From EB88 sp965199135 (lineage in GTDB: Bacteria; Acidobacteriota; Terriglobia; Terriglobales; Acidobacteriaceae), in NCBI GenBank assembly GCA_965199135.1, contig OZ240685.1:1488001-1552000 (forward strand): 64,000 nucleotides of DNA, in the 5' to 3' direction. The notes under the pieces were generated by a model, which saw nothing but the letters and a program-made list of their open reading frames with translations, was not told the DNA's origin and did not search any database. Positions 26,394-35,502 of the stretch are shown here, piece by piece. Both the position numbers and the translations under genes were made by a program. Numbering within the stretch: the stretch's first letter is position 1; each line of letters starts with the position of its first letter.

Positions 26394-28940
26394 CTAGTGC
26401 GCGACGGCTACAGTGGCGGCAACCAGGGCGAGAGAAGAGAACGCGGACGATGAATCGATGAAGGTTCTGAGAGCGCTTGGCTTGAGCAGCTTTGCCGGAA
26501 TCACCAAGGTGTCTCCCGGAGAAAGTTTGAGGTCAGCGAAGGTATCTCCCCAGAACCCGCTCCTGTCCCGACTGAGTACGGCTCCATTGGCGCGAATGAC
26601 AAACGCGTGCTTGGGGTCGCTCTGCCGGTCCGGTTCGCCTGCGAGATGCAGGTAGTATTTGACCGTCCCGCCTTCTTTGAAAAGGAACGAGCTCTGATCA
26701 GGAACAGCGCCGATCACGTTGACAGTAGAAGGCCGCTGAGGAATCAGGAGGACGTCTCCATTTTCTAAATCGAGGGCTGGGATGCTCTCCAGGCCCTCAG
26801 AACTCGTTTTAAAGGGAAGCACGATTCGCCCAGTCGCCCGTTGCTGCCGTAGCTGGCTGATCATTCGTTCTTCCAGAGTCAAGGCGGTCGAGTTAGCGGA
26901 GGACCCAGATTGCGAAAGGGATTGCTGGGCAGTAGAGCGTTCCATATCGACGGAGAGCTTATCGATGTACTCATCTACGCGCTGTTGTTGCACGGCGCGA
27001 GTGGATTCGCGGGTGAACTGAGCGCCGAACAGGTACGCCTGCGGCGTCATACCGCCGGCGCGCAAGACAAGACTCTGCAAGGTCTCACCAGGATGTACGC
27101 TGTAGACCCCAGCGCTCGCGATCTCACCCTCGATGCGCACGAACTTAGTGGTTTGTTCTTGTGCGACGTGAAAGTCGGCCTGGGAGAAGATCGTAACAAC
27201 GTCGCCTGGTTCCAGGGGCAGGTCCTCCTTCTCGTCATGATCCAAGACCAACCTGCCAAGGTTGAAGGGGATAAGTTCGTTGCGAAGCGTATCTCGACGG
27301 GTTCGTTCAATCACTGCGTAGGTCCAGTCGATCTCCGCGGCCGGGACAGTCACCTTGGTGATCCTGGAGGCGCCTACAGTGACCCGTGCTCCGACGCCCT
27401 GGTTGAGAGAGGATTCCGTGTCTGTCGTTCCCGGCGAAGCCATCGAAATACCTCCGCGCGAGGCGGGCAGTGAGGAGGCTACGCCGCCCAGTTCCTCTCC
27501 TGAGCCTCTTGCTGCCCCTTCAGGAAGAGAACCTATTGTTCCATCCTGCTGGTCGGTGTCCCCTGTCGATTGAACCGGAAGCCCCTGCAGGAAGGGGTTT
27601 GAATGGCCCTCTGCATTACGTTCTTCCCAATAACTTGGTGTGAGCAACGAGGCTTTTTCCGGGATGATGTCGGTGAGGCGCATCCCTGGGTGCCAGGCGA
27701 AGCGTCCCGGCTCGGCCACGTTGCCTCGTATGGTCACAGTATTTTCGAAGCGATTTGTGATGCCGTGGATGATGATCAGATCACCGTCAGACAAGGGAGT
27801 GGCTAGCCCCTCGGGCGTGAATGGCACGGTTCGGCTTTCGCGGAAGTCGTGGTGCACGATCTGCTGGAGTGTAGCTCCGGAGGTAGATGCGACCGGGTTG
27901 ATGCCCCCCGCGAGGTCAAGCTGCTCCCCAAGCGATTCCGAGCCTTTCAGTTCGTAGACTGCGGGTTCTTTGACCTGGCCTGCAATGCCGACCTGCGGAC
28001 CTACCGGCGGGATGAAGATGACATCACCCGGGAGCAGATGCTGATCCTTAGATTTGTCACCACGCAAGAGCAGATCGTAGAAGTCAAAGGTGGTGATGAC
28101 GTGGTCATCGCGGCGGAGCTCTATCCTGCGCAACGAGCCGGCATTGGACGGGCCGCCCGAGGAGAACACGGCGTTGACGAGCGTGGCGAGCGAGCTGACC
28201 GTGTAGGTGCCCGGGCGGCGCGCTTCGCCCGTGACAAAGATCTGGATCGAGTGGAGGCGACCCAGATCGACAGACAGGTTGAAGTTCCGAAAGACCCGAC
28301 TTACCGCAGCGCGTACCTGAGCTGTGAGTGCTTCGTAGGACAGACCAGCCACGTGGATTGTGCCGACCTCTGGCAGGAAGATGTCGCCAGCTCGATCGAT
28401 CGTGAGCGACTCGTTCATCGTTACAGGCCCCCACATGCGCACCAGGACCTGGTCACCTGTGGAGAGGATGTAATCCGTCGTGGGGGGTGCATTCGGCAGC
28501 GCGGCGAAGGTGCTCGGATCGAGAAACAGATTTGCGCCATAGATCGGCAGCGGGTAGCCGTAGCTCCGCTGGATCAGCAATTGAAAGCTGCTGAGTGCAT
28601 TCGGTTGATGGCGATACAAAAGATCCGTTCTGCGATCGTTGCTGGTGAGCCCTGCCGAGTCGGCATGCTCCCGCGTATTATCCTGCCGTGGCGTGTCGGA
28701 GTCCCCCTGCTGCGCGGACTGACGACCAAAAGAAGATGTACCTGACTGGTACTGAGCGGCCTGACCCGGTGATGCAACTCCGCCCAACTGATCGAGCGAC
28801 GTTTGACCTGAAGCGTCACCGATAGCGCCCATGGGGTTATTTGTGTTTGTGTCTGATACAGATTGGCCAGCATAGAGGGCGGGCGCTGTGGTAAAGAGAA
28901 TCGCAGCGGCGAAGTACATCGGCAGGAAATGTTTTTTCAT
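26394..28940 (-). CDS. Polysaccharide export outer-membrane protein with multiple SLBB domains
   Basis: 848 residues, much larger than Wza (about 380). Signal peptide MKKHFLPMYFAAAILFTTAPALYA; no lipobox Cys. A Ser/Gln/Asp-rich linker (about 30-110) precedes the polysaccharide export domain YILSTGDQVLVRMWGPV through the first SLBB-type unit (IQIFVTGEARRPGTYTV), followed by further SLBB units (VGIAGQVKEPAVYEL, VTIRGNVAEPGRFAW, VRIEGEIASAGVYSV, VNVIGAVPDQSSFLF). The C-terminal FIDSSSAFSSLALVAATVAV is a hydrophobic helix like the Wza membrane barrel. It should form the outer-membrane exit pore of the EPS locus. It is transcribed divergently from the glycosyltransferase at 29107. Confidence 0.93.
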   Translation of the reverse strand: MKKHFLPMYFAAAILFTTAPALYAGQSVSDTNTNNPMGAIGDASGQTSLDQLGGVASPGQAAQYQSGTSSFGRQSAQQGDSDTPRQDNTREHADSAGLTSNDRRTDLLYRHQPNALSSFQLLIQRSYGYPLPIYGANLFLDPSTFAALPNAPPTTDYILSTGDQVLVRMWGPVTMNESLTIDRAGDIFLPEVGTIHVAGLSYEALTAQVRAAVSRVFRNFNLSVDLGRLHSIQIFVTGEARRPGTYTVSSLATLVNAVFSSGGPSNAGSLRRIELRRDDHVITTFDFYDLLLRGDKSKDQHLLPGDVIFIPPVGPQVGIAGQVKEPAVYELKGSESLGEQLDLAGGINPVASTSGATLQQIVHHDFRESRTVPFTPEGLATPLSDGDLIIIHGITNRFENTVTIRGNVAEPGRFAWHPGMRLTDIIPEKASLLTPSYWEERNAEGHSNPFLQGLPVQSTGDTDQQDGTIGSLPEGAARGSGEELGGVASSLPASRGGISMASPGTTDTESSLNQGVGARVTVGASRITKVTVPAAEIDWTYAVIERTRRDTLRNELIPFNLGRLVLDHDEKEDLPLEPGDVVTIFSQADFHVAQEQTTKFVRIEGEIASAGVYSVHPGETLQSLVLRAGGMTPQAYLFGAQFTRESTRAVQQQRVDEYIDKLSVDMERSTAQQSLSQSGSSANSTALTLEERMISQLRQQRATGRIVLPFKTSSEGLESIPALDLENGDVLLIPQRPSTVNVIGAVPDQSSFLFKEGGTVKYYLHLAGEPDRQSDPKHAFVIRANGAVLSRDRSGFWGDTFADLKLSPGDTLVIPAKLLKPSALRTFIDSSSAFSSLALVAATVAVAH

Positions 28941-29106
28941 CAGGGCAGACCTAAAGCTCTTAGAACGTGCGTTCCGGGAGTATTGTAACCAGAGTCACCT
29001 CTTTCTGCTCAGAGAAAGTTACAGGTATGTATCTTAGGTGGATGATGTAAGAGGTTGGACTCTGCGGATTGATCGAAGAGTTCTGCATGGAAGGGGCAAT
29101 TAGCGG

Positions 29107-30237
29107 ATGCGGGTTTCGATCATCGTTCCAACGCTGAATCCTGGACCGCTGTGGAGCAATTTCTCCTCGGCGCTTGTTCAGAATGTGGCGGATCTTGGAC
29201 TGACGCCAGCGAGCGTCCTCATCATTGATTCAGAGTCGACCGACGGAACCGCTGCGAAGGCCGCTGCTGCGGGATTCCGTGTTCTCCCGATCCTGCGGGA
29301 AGACTTTGATCACGGACGAACGCGGCAGCTTGGTGTCGAGCATGAGACTCGGTCATCAATCCTGATTTTTCTGACGCAGGATTCTGTTCTGGCCACGTCG
29401 GACTCACTGCGTACGCTGCTTACGGCATTTGCAGATCGAGATGTATGTGCTGCTTACGGGCGGCAGCTACCGCGCCCCGGGGCGAGTGGTATCGAAACAC
29501 ATGCGCGCCTGTTCAGCTATCCAGCAACGTCGCGTAGGCGCTCCCTCAAGGACCGTCACGAGCTAGGCTACAAATCGATCTTCGCCTCAAATGCGTTTTG
29601 CGCCTTTCGGCGGGACGCTCTGCTCTCTGTGGGGGGCTTTCCAAATCATGTGATCTGTAGCGAAGAGACGATCGCGATCGCCCGCATGCATCTGGAAGGC
29701 TGGCAATCGGCGTATGTCGCGGAAGCGGCAGTCTTCCATTCGCACCCATATACCATGCTGCAGGAGTTCCGCCGGTACTTCGATGTCGGGGTGACACATG
29801 CCAGGCAGCCGTTCCTGCTCGAAGAATTCGGAGCTCCGACCGGGGAGGGAAAGCGATTCGTGAAATCGGAAGTGCGCTTTCTGTTGAAAAATGACCCCGG
29901 GTCTCTGCCGAGCGCGATGGTGCGTACGGTCACGAAGTTTCTCGGCTATCGGTTCGGTCGGAGCGAGGCAGCGATGACATTGCGCGCGCGCAAGTGGCTC
30001 AGCATGAATCCTGCCTTCTGGAACCAGGATGGTTACGAGTTCGGAAGCGCAAAGGTGGAGCCTCGCTCCCATGGGAAAGACGCGGTCTGGAGCCCAACCG
30101 CGGACAGGGCCTACTCAGAGCGTTCTCCGGATATGGTCCCACAGCAGATGCACACGAGCGCGAAGTTGCCCAGCTCGGGAAAGCTTCCGGCTGAAGTTCC
30201 CCCGGTGGCGCCGGTACAACAGCAGCGGCTCCGGTAG
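29107..30237 (+). CDS. GT2 glycosyltransferase (rhamnosyltransferase-like)
   Basis: 376 residues. The GT-A fold opens with MRVSIIVPTLNPGPLW and IIDSESTDGTAAKAA; the divalent metal region FLTQDSVLA and the acceptor segment GYKSIFASNAFCAFRRDALL and GGFPNHVICSEETIAIAR are typical of rhamnosyl- and other GT2 enzymes of polysaccharide loci. It probably adds one sugar, possibly rhamnose given the adjacent rfb genes, to the lipid-linked repeat unit at the inner membrane. The last 40 codons overlap the convergent GT gene by 123 bases, and those residues look non-conserved. ATG 29107 is the start; a weak aaggggc lies upstream. Confidence 0.9.
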   Translation: MRVSIIVPTLNPGPLWSNFSSALVQNVADLGLTPASVLIIDSESTDGTAAKAAAAGFRVLPILREDFDHGRTRQLGVEHETRSSILIFLTQDSVLATSDSLRTLLTAFADRDVCAAYGRQLPRPGASGIETHARLFSYPATSRRRSLKDRHELGYKSIFASNAFCAFRRDALLSVGGFPNHVICSEETIAIARMHLEGWQSAYVAEAAVFHSHPYTMLQEFRRYFDVGVTHARQPFLLEEFGAPTGEGKRFVKSEVRFLLKNDPGSLPSAMVRTVTKFLGYRFGRSEAAMTLRARKWLSMNPAFWNQDGYEFGSAKVEPRSHGKDAVWSPTADRAYSERSPDMVPQQMHTSAKLPSSGKLPAEVPPVAPVQQQRLR

Positions 30238-31845
30238 AAAGATCGTGCGTCCCCCCGCACGATCGTTTGTGGTACCTATCCAGGCGTCATGGAGATAGCC
30301 GCGATCCCTTGGAAGGGGCAAGACGGTAGCAAGCAGGCTGGAACGGAAAGCCATTGCTGCGCCCTGGTACTGATTCTTTAGGATATTTCGCAGGAAGCCG
30401 CCAGAAAACTTGCCGTCCCGATCCCATCGAGAGTCGTGAAACGGCTGGCCATCCGAGTCGATCAGTGCGACTGCGCTCGTGACTAACTGTGTGTCGGGGT
30501 TGCTCTCAAAACTTTCGCAGAAACGGGCGACCTTGTTCGGGGCCCAAAGGTCGTCATCGTCGGAGAGGAACAGGATATCGCCCGTCGCATTGCGAAGAGC
30601 ATCTTCGAAAGTGCGGACAACTCCCTTGTTCTGCTGGTGCTCGATAAGTCGAATGCGCGGGTCGCCGAGTGCGCGGATGCGGTCGCGCGTGTCGTCCGTT
30701 GAGCAGTCATCAACGATGACGACTTCGTCCTTGGGCCCGAGTTGAGGGAGGATGGATGCGAGCTGCTGGTCTATATAGTGGCCGCCGTTGTAGGAAGCCA
30801 TGCAGACAGAAAGTTTTGCGGGGCGGGTAGGCAGGGCGGTGGTTGGCAGGGCGGCTCCGAGATGCTTCTCGACGGACGTTTGGAAGAGCCTGCGACGATG
30901 CCGCCTGGAGCGGAAAAGTCGCAGGCCGAGAAAGCGAAGGGTGGCTTTGCGCAGTGCCGCTGGATCGCCCCGCTTGAGATGTTTCAAGTAGCGCAGGAAC
31001 AGTCGCAACGTACGTTCCGCACCGGAAAGCCAGGGCATCTCCGCGTCCCAGAAGGCTGATTCTGCCAGCAGGATGTGTTCGTAGCGCCAGGGTGAGACGC
31101 GTTGCTGCATCGCTTTCATGGAGAACTCGTGATCGACGACGATGTCACCGGCGACCCACACCCATTTGCCGAGCTTATGCAGATTGCGAAACATGGACGC
31201 GTCGCTATTGTCGAGCCAGAAGTATGGGTCGTAGCCGCCGATTTGCTGGAGCGCGTCTACGCGGATACACGCAGCCGAGTTGAAAGCGAAGACTGGTTCT
31301 TCGGGAATGCCGCAATATCCCTGTGGTAGCCACCGCGGTATTGCGCCGAACTGGAAGTAGTACGGGGAGAGCGCACCGTGCCTGGACGACAGGATCGGCA
31401 CCACGGCCGCGATAGCCGGTGTGTGATCTACCTGCTCTATCGCCGGAAGTAGTTTGTCGATGAGGTCCTGTGGAAGTTCCGTGTCCTGATCCAACGTAAA
31501 CAACCACTCGTAGCCGTGCTCTGCCGCAAACTCGATAGCGCGGTTGTAAGCGTTTGCCAGGCCTAGATTCTGCGGGCAGGAGATGTAGAGAAGCTCTGGT
31601 GGCAGGTCCTGCTGCGGCTCGCTTGCGGGCGAGTTGTCTACGACCAGTATGCGGATGCGGAGGGCGTTGGGCACGGACAACTGTTCGCATGCGCGAGTCA
31701 GGCTTTGGACGCTGACCGAAGCAGCCGCCTGAAGTTTATGGAGGACGATCACCGCCAAGATGGATTTGCCGTATCCGTCTCGTGACGCAGGGCATTTCTG
31801 CACACTCACCTCGTCAAACCCCCGATTCAAGTAGGCTGCGCGCAT
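30115..31845 (-). CDS. Bifunctional glycosyltransferase with two GT2 domains
   Basis: About 576 residues if the start is the ATG at 31845, which overlaps the upstream gene's end by 32 bases; a GTG near 31809 with a gaggtgag site is an alternative. Domain one (about 30-300): ILAVIVLHKLQAAASV, LVVDNSPASEPQ, EWLFTLDQDTELPQDLIDKL. Domain two (about 355-565): KLSVCMASYNGGHYIDQQL, VVIVDDCSTDDTRDRIRAL, ILFLSDDDDLWAPNKVARF. Each has its own metal-binding acidic motif. It should add two sugars to the polysaccharide repeat unit. Last gene of the GT-polymerase-GT operon. Confidence 0.9.
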   Translation of the reverse strand: MRAAYLNRGFDEVSVQKCPASRDGYGKSILAVIVLHKLQAAASVSVQSLTRACEQLSVPNALRIRILVVDNSPASEPQQDLPPELLYISCPQNLGLANAYNRAIEFAAEHGYEWLFTLDQDTELPQDLIDKLLPAIEQVDHTPAIAAVVPILSSRHGALSPYYFQFGAIPRWLPQGYCGIPEEPVFAFNSAACIRVDALQQIGGYDPYFWLDNSDASMFRNLHKLGKWVWVAGDIVVDHEFSMKAMQQRVSPWRYEHILLAESAFWDAEMPWLSGAERTLRLFLRYLKHLKRGDPAALRKATLRFLGLRLFRSRRHRRRLFQTSVEKHLGAALPTTALPTRPAKLSVCMASYNGGHYIDQQLASILPQLGPKDEVVIVDDCSTDDTRDRIRALGDPRIRLIEHQQNKGVVRTFEDALRNATGDILFLSDDDDLWAPNKVARFCESFESNPDTQLVTSAVALIDSDGQPFHDSRWDRDGKFSGGFLRNILKNQYQGAAMAFRSSLLATVLPLPRDRGYLHDAWIGTTNDRAGGRTIFLPEPLLLYRRHRGNFSRKLSRAGQLRARVHLLWDHIRRTL

Positions 31846-33115
31846 GCCCTTGCTGGGATTGTCTCTTCTGCTGGTAGTAATACCCCGCAGCGAAAAACAC
31901 GAAAGACATGGCTTTGTATGCATTCTGTATGTCGATCATGATCATGCTGATGGAGAGGGCAATCACGATGTCTCTCACTGCCAGGCTGATCTTTCCGAGA
32001 GAGCGAAGCACAAGGATGAAGCATGTGAGGCCAATCACACCTGTCTCCACCAGAACTCTCAACCAGCCGCCATCCAGGGCGATACCGACCGTACCAGGGC
32101 CAAGCCCAAGAAGCCAGAATCGAGGATTACTCGTCCACAACTTTGTTACATAAGCCCACTTCATGGCACGGATCGCCCAACTGAAATCATTGTCCGCGAC
32201 CGATTCAGGCAGCGGCGGGAAATCTCGGAACCGGTCTGGTACAGGGAGGGACTGGTAGACGTCAGTAATGAGATCGACGTTTTTGAAAGACAGCAACTTT
32301 GCGGATCGTTCCGACACCGGGCTGGGGAAGACAACGAGCAGAATTCCAAGGCCGATCACGGGCACCGCGATCTTGAGCGACGCCGAAAGAAAGTTCTTGG
32401 ACGTCCTCTTAAAAAAGAGGAGAAGAAGTACTACGTTCGCGAGCGCCGGCATCCTGGCACCAGTCAGCAAGAGAGCACTGAACGTCACAACAAAGAGCAG
32501 GAGAGCCCTGAGTGGCCGCGAAGGCTTTACCTCGGAAAGAAAAATAGCGAAGCAGAAGTTGATGATGGCTCCCACCTCCCAGGGACCTCCCGTCACGCCC
32601 ATGGCTCTGCTTTCTATGGACGCGTAGCCTTCCGAGGCGAACCCGCCGATGACGCCGAGGAATTGACCGATCATCAGAACTACATTAATGAGGAACCAGG
32701 CGCTTACAAGCGGCGTGAGGCGAAAGAAGGTGCCGTAGTATGCCCCAAAGTAAAAGAACAAAAAATACTCTATCAGCCGCAGAGAATAGAGGAGGCTACT
32801 CTCCTGAAACAGGATGATGTTGACGAGGTTGGAAAGGGTAAAAACAGCTACACAGAGAAGGACGGCTGCCTCGACGGAACTCAGCTGAGACTTCCAACGT
32901 GTAAGCCATCCGACAGCCAGGATCGCGCCCATCAGAAAGATCAACCCATCATCCAAGCGAAGACCGGCGCTTTCATTGCCGACGGAAACGAGGTTGACCT
33001 TGAAGGTAAAGAGGAGCAAGGCCGACAAAAGCGCAACAGCTTTCGACACAGCGGGGTTGAAGCGTGTGAGGATGTCGGGAAGCGGTTGCATCGAGGCCGG
33101 TCGCACCACGCTCAT
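31814..33115 (-). CDS. O-antigen ligase/polymerase-like membrane protein
   Basis: 433 residues from ATG 33115, which overlaps the upstream GT stop as ATGA; the longer frame to 33283 is antisense-like and rejected. About eleven membrane helices. The periplasmic loop between late helices contains SFKNVDLITDVYQSLPVPDR and the helix pair around WLLGLGPGTVGIALDGGW with the arginine/glycine pattern seen in WaaL/Wzy proteins. It probably polymerises or ligates the exopolysaccharide repeat unit in the periplasm. Wzy-type sequences are poorly conserved, so Wzy versus WaaL cannot be decided. Confidence 0.8.
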   Translation of the reverse strand: MSVVRPASMQPLPDILTRFNPAVSKAVALLSALLLFTFKVNLVSVGNESAGLRLDDGLIFLMGAILAVGWLTRWKSQLSSVEAAVLLCVAVFTLSNLVNIILFQESSLLYSLRLIEYFLFFYFGAYYGTFFRLTPLVSAWFLINVVLMIGQFLGVIGGFASEGYASIESRAMGVTGGPWEVGAIINFCFAIFLSEVKPSRPLRALLLFVVTFSALLLTGARMPALANVVLLLLFFKRTSKNFLSASLKIAVPVIGLGILLVVFPSPVSERSAKLLSFKNVDLITDVYQSLPVPDRFRDFPPLPESVADNDFSWAIRAMKWAYVTKLWTSNPRFWLLGLGPGTVGIALDGGWLRVLVETGVIGLTCFILVLRSLGKISLAVRDIVIALSISMIMIDIQNAYKAMSFVFFAAGYYYQQKRQSQQGHARSLLESGV

Positions 33116-34146
33116 GTTCGACCCATAAGGAAGTCGGCTAGCAGCGATCGAGGGGTGGAGGCCAGCAGAGAGTGGTACGAGCGGAAATGCTGCGCCAGGA
33201 AAAGGAGCCGAGGGGATAGCGCCATGGGTGCGGCCGCCCTCGCCTCCAGAAACCGTATAGAACTTGTAAGCGGACCGGACCAATCTTCTTGAATATGTTT
33301 GGGCGCGCCGCTTAGATACTGGATCAGGTCCATCTGACGACGGGCGAGCATTCTATACCGTTGTCTCTTTGTCGCTCGAAGCGCGCGAAATCTCGCCTGA
33401 ATGGAGTGGTCAGCGACGCCTAGCTGCTGACTGCTGTGCAACCTGTAGTCGGTGAGTGGCTCCGCGATAAAACAGAGCTTGCCCCAGAAAACCGCCATCC
33501 AACTGAGCCATTCATCGTGGACCCAGCCCTCGGGTATGTCAGGGAAGTGGGTCAGGAGTTTACGGCGGAAGACTACGGTCGCACCTGTAACCACCGGTCC
33601 TTCCATCAGGACACGCCCTGCATTCGTCGCCAAGCTCCTCTGCAGGAATGGAGAGAAGCCGAAGTACTTCCAGAGGCGTCCGCTACTGCTCACGGCTGAG
33701 TGCGAATCGAGCAGGTTGGCATCCGTGAAGAGAAGACTAACCTCCTCCATCCTATCCAGCGCGCCTGCAAGCTGTTCCAGTTTGTCGTAGCGCCAACGGT
33801 CATCCTGGTCGCTAAGGGCGATGTAGGTTCCCTTGCACATTCGCATGGCCTGATCGAAGTTGCGCGTGGATCCAAGTCGTGTTTCATTCCGGTGAATGTG
33901 GACGGGGAAGTGGCACCGGCTTGCGAACGACTTCAAGACGTCGAGCGTCGTGTCTGTGGACTGATCATCGCAGACGATGAGTTCAAGAGGCTGCCTTGAC
34001 TGCGCAGCAATGCTATCGAGTTGCTCCTCGAGATAGCGCTCGCCATTGTAAGTACACATTGCAATCGAAACCAAGCCAAGCGCTGCTGGCGTTTCCGTAG
34101 GCGCCAACGATCTGTTTTGCGATGACAATGGGGGAGCCGGTGACAA
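33112..34146 (-). CDS. GT2 glycosyltransferase
   Basis: 344 residues. Core motifs VSIAMCTYNGERYLEEQL, LIVCDDQSTDTTLDVL and YIALSDQDDRWRYDKLEQL (metal-binding DQDD) define an inverting GT2 enzyme; GWVHDEWLSWMAVFWGK is the catalytic-base region. First gene of the minus-strand GT - polymerase - double GT operon. The start appears to be TTG 34146, with gagag upstream; no better ATG precedes the core, although an N-terminal extension of about 20 residues is then not conserved. It is divergent from the Wzz-like gene. Confidence 0.9.
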   Translation of the reverse strand: MSPAPPLSSQNRSLAPTETPAALGLVSIAMCTYNGERYLEEQLDSIAAQSRQPLELIVCDDQSTDTTLDVLKSFASRCHFPVHIHRNETRLGSTRNFDQAMRMCKGTYIALSDQDDRWRYDKLEQLAGALDRMEEVSLLFTDANLLDSHSAVSSSGRLWKYFGFSPFLQRSLATNAGRVLMEGPVVTGATVVFRRKLLTHFPDIPEGWVHDEWLSWMAVFWGKLCFIAEPLTDYRLHSSQQLGVADHSIQARFRALRATKRQRYRMLARRQMDLIQYLSGAPKHIQEDWSGPLTSSIRFLEARAAAPMALSPRLLFLAQHFRSYHSLLASTPRSLLADFLMGRT

Positions 34147-34173
34147 AGTGTCTCTCGTGATCAGAAAATATTT

Positions 34174-34191
34174 GGTAACCTGCGCGGTAAC
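34174..34191. promoter_or_regulatory. Direct GGTAAC repeat in the divergent GT/Wzz promoter region
   Basis: GGTAAC occurs at 34174-34179 and again at 34186-34191, 6 bases apart (12-bp centre spacing), in the 124-base gap between two divergent EPS genes. Such spacing suits an activator or repressor dimer site, but this is a short motif and could be chance. Confidence 0.25.
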
Positions 34192-34270
34192 GATTACTCG
34201 TGCAATACTAGCAAATAAGTTTGCAGCCGGGCACCGATAAACGCTGCTGGATCAAGGATGTAACGCCGAA

Positions 34271-35458
34271 GTGGCCCCGACTACTCTGGAAGCTGAACGG
34301 CCGATCGTAACCACTGCACCCGTAGTTTCGTTTTCCTACGTGGTTCGCGTCCTTTACGGACGGCGCGTCTTTATCGCAGCAATGACACTGGGTGGCTGCA
34401 CCCTAGGGCTCCTCGCAGCCCTCATCATTCATCCTTCCTTCACCGCGAGTGCAGTGGTGTTACCGCCGGTCGATAATTCTTCGGGCCTGGGCAACCTCGG
34501 TGGCCTCTCTTCGGGTGGCGCGGCGGTTCTCGCACTTGGCGGCCATAGTTCCGCGGACTTGTATGTGCAATTGCTGCAGAGTCGCTCCATTGCAGATTCG
34601 CTGATCCACGATTTCGATCTGCAACATATATATAGGTCGAAGTCGCTTTCCGCGACGCGCGTGATTCTTGCCTCGCGAACCAAGATCCTTGCGAACGAGA
34701 AGAGTAATCTCATCACCATCGCGGTCACAGACTCTAGTGCGAAGCGCGCGGCGGATCTAGCGAATGGGTACATCGGCAAGTACCAGCTCCTGTCGGAGCG
34801 GCTGGCTGTGTCCACGGCTTCCCGGAAGCGAGCTTTTTTTAGCCAGCAGCTCCTGAAAGCGAAGAATGATCTCGCCGATGCTGAAGAGCAGTTAGCTGAG
34901 ACGCAGAAGAAAACGGGATTCTTGCAGCCCGAGAGCCAGACCCAGGCGCTGATTGCATCCGCATCCAACCTGCGCGCCTCCATTGCCGCGAAGGAGGTCC
35001 AGATAGCTGCCATGCACAATTTTGCGACGGCAGAAAATCCGCAGATGAAGCAAGCGGAGACGGAGCTTGGCGGGCTTGAGGCGCAGCTGGCTTCCCTGGA
35101 GCATGCGAGTGGGAACCCTGATTCCCTCATCATGCCGAAGAGTGCAGTACAGAGCGGCGGCATCGAATATATCCGTCGGCTGAGAGATGTGAAGTACTTC
35201 GAGACCTTATATGAGTCTCTGGGTCGGCAACTCGAAGTAGCGCGGCTGGAGGAAGCACAAGAAGGCAGCGGGATCGAGGTCGTGGACCCGGCGATTGTCC
35301 CGGATCGCAAGTCGGGTCCCAAGCGGAACCTTATTGTTGCTGGTGCATTCCTTCTTTCTTTCCTTGGTGCGTGTTGCTGGGTACTCGGAAAGTTAGGGTT
35401 TGAGGACGCTCGGGCCCGTATGCGGGCGCTGGAGGGCACATCTTCGATCGTCGCCTAG
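34271..35458 (+). CDS. Wzz/GNVR chain-length determinant protein (no kinase domain)
   Basis: 395 residues, GTG start at 34271. TM1 lies at about residues 35-58 (VFIAAMTLGGCTLGLLAAL) and TM2 at about 355-375 (LIVAGAFLLSFLGACCWVL), with a large periplasmic part between them: the Wzz domain after TM1 and a coiled-coil region (about 180-280, rich in AEEQL, AKEVQIAAM). The GNVR-like stretch near EVVDPAIVPDRKSGPKRN precedes TM2. It sets polysaccharide chain length. There is no tyrosine-autokinase domain, unlike Wzc; such a kinase may be encoded elsewhere. Followed 44 bases later by the Wzi-like gene. Confidence 0.88.
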   Translation: MAPTTLEAERPIVTTAPVVSFSYVVRVLYGRRVFIAAMTLGGCTLGLLAALIIHPSFTASAVVLPPVDNSSGLGNLGGLSSGGAAVLALGGHSSADLYVQLLQSRSIADSLIHDFDLQHIYRSKSLSATRVILASRTKILANEKSNLITIAVTDSSAKRAADLANGYIGKYQLLSERLAVSTASRKRAFFSQQLLKAKNDLADAEEQLAETQKKTGFLQPESQTQALIASASNLRASIAAKEVQIAAMHNFATAENPQMKQAETELGGLEAQLASLEHASGNPDSLIMPKSAVQSGGIEYIRRLRDVKYFETLYESLGRQLEVARLEEAQEGSGIEVVDPAIVPDRKSGPKRNLIVAGAFLLSFLGACCWVLGKLGFEDARARMRALEGTSSIVA

Positions 35459-35502
35459 AAGCAGGGTGCGCATGCTCTCGAAGCCGCTGGCTTTTCCTGG
35501 TC

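Noticed and set aside
31844..33292. 482-codon plus-strand frame
   Set aside because: Antisense to the polymerase-like membrane gene; composed mainly of charged residues as expected for the complement of hydrophobic codons.
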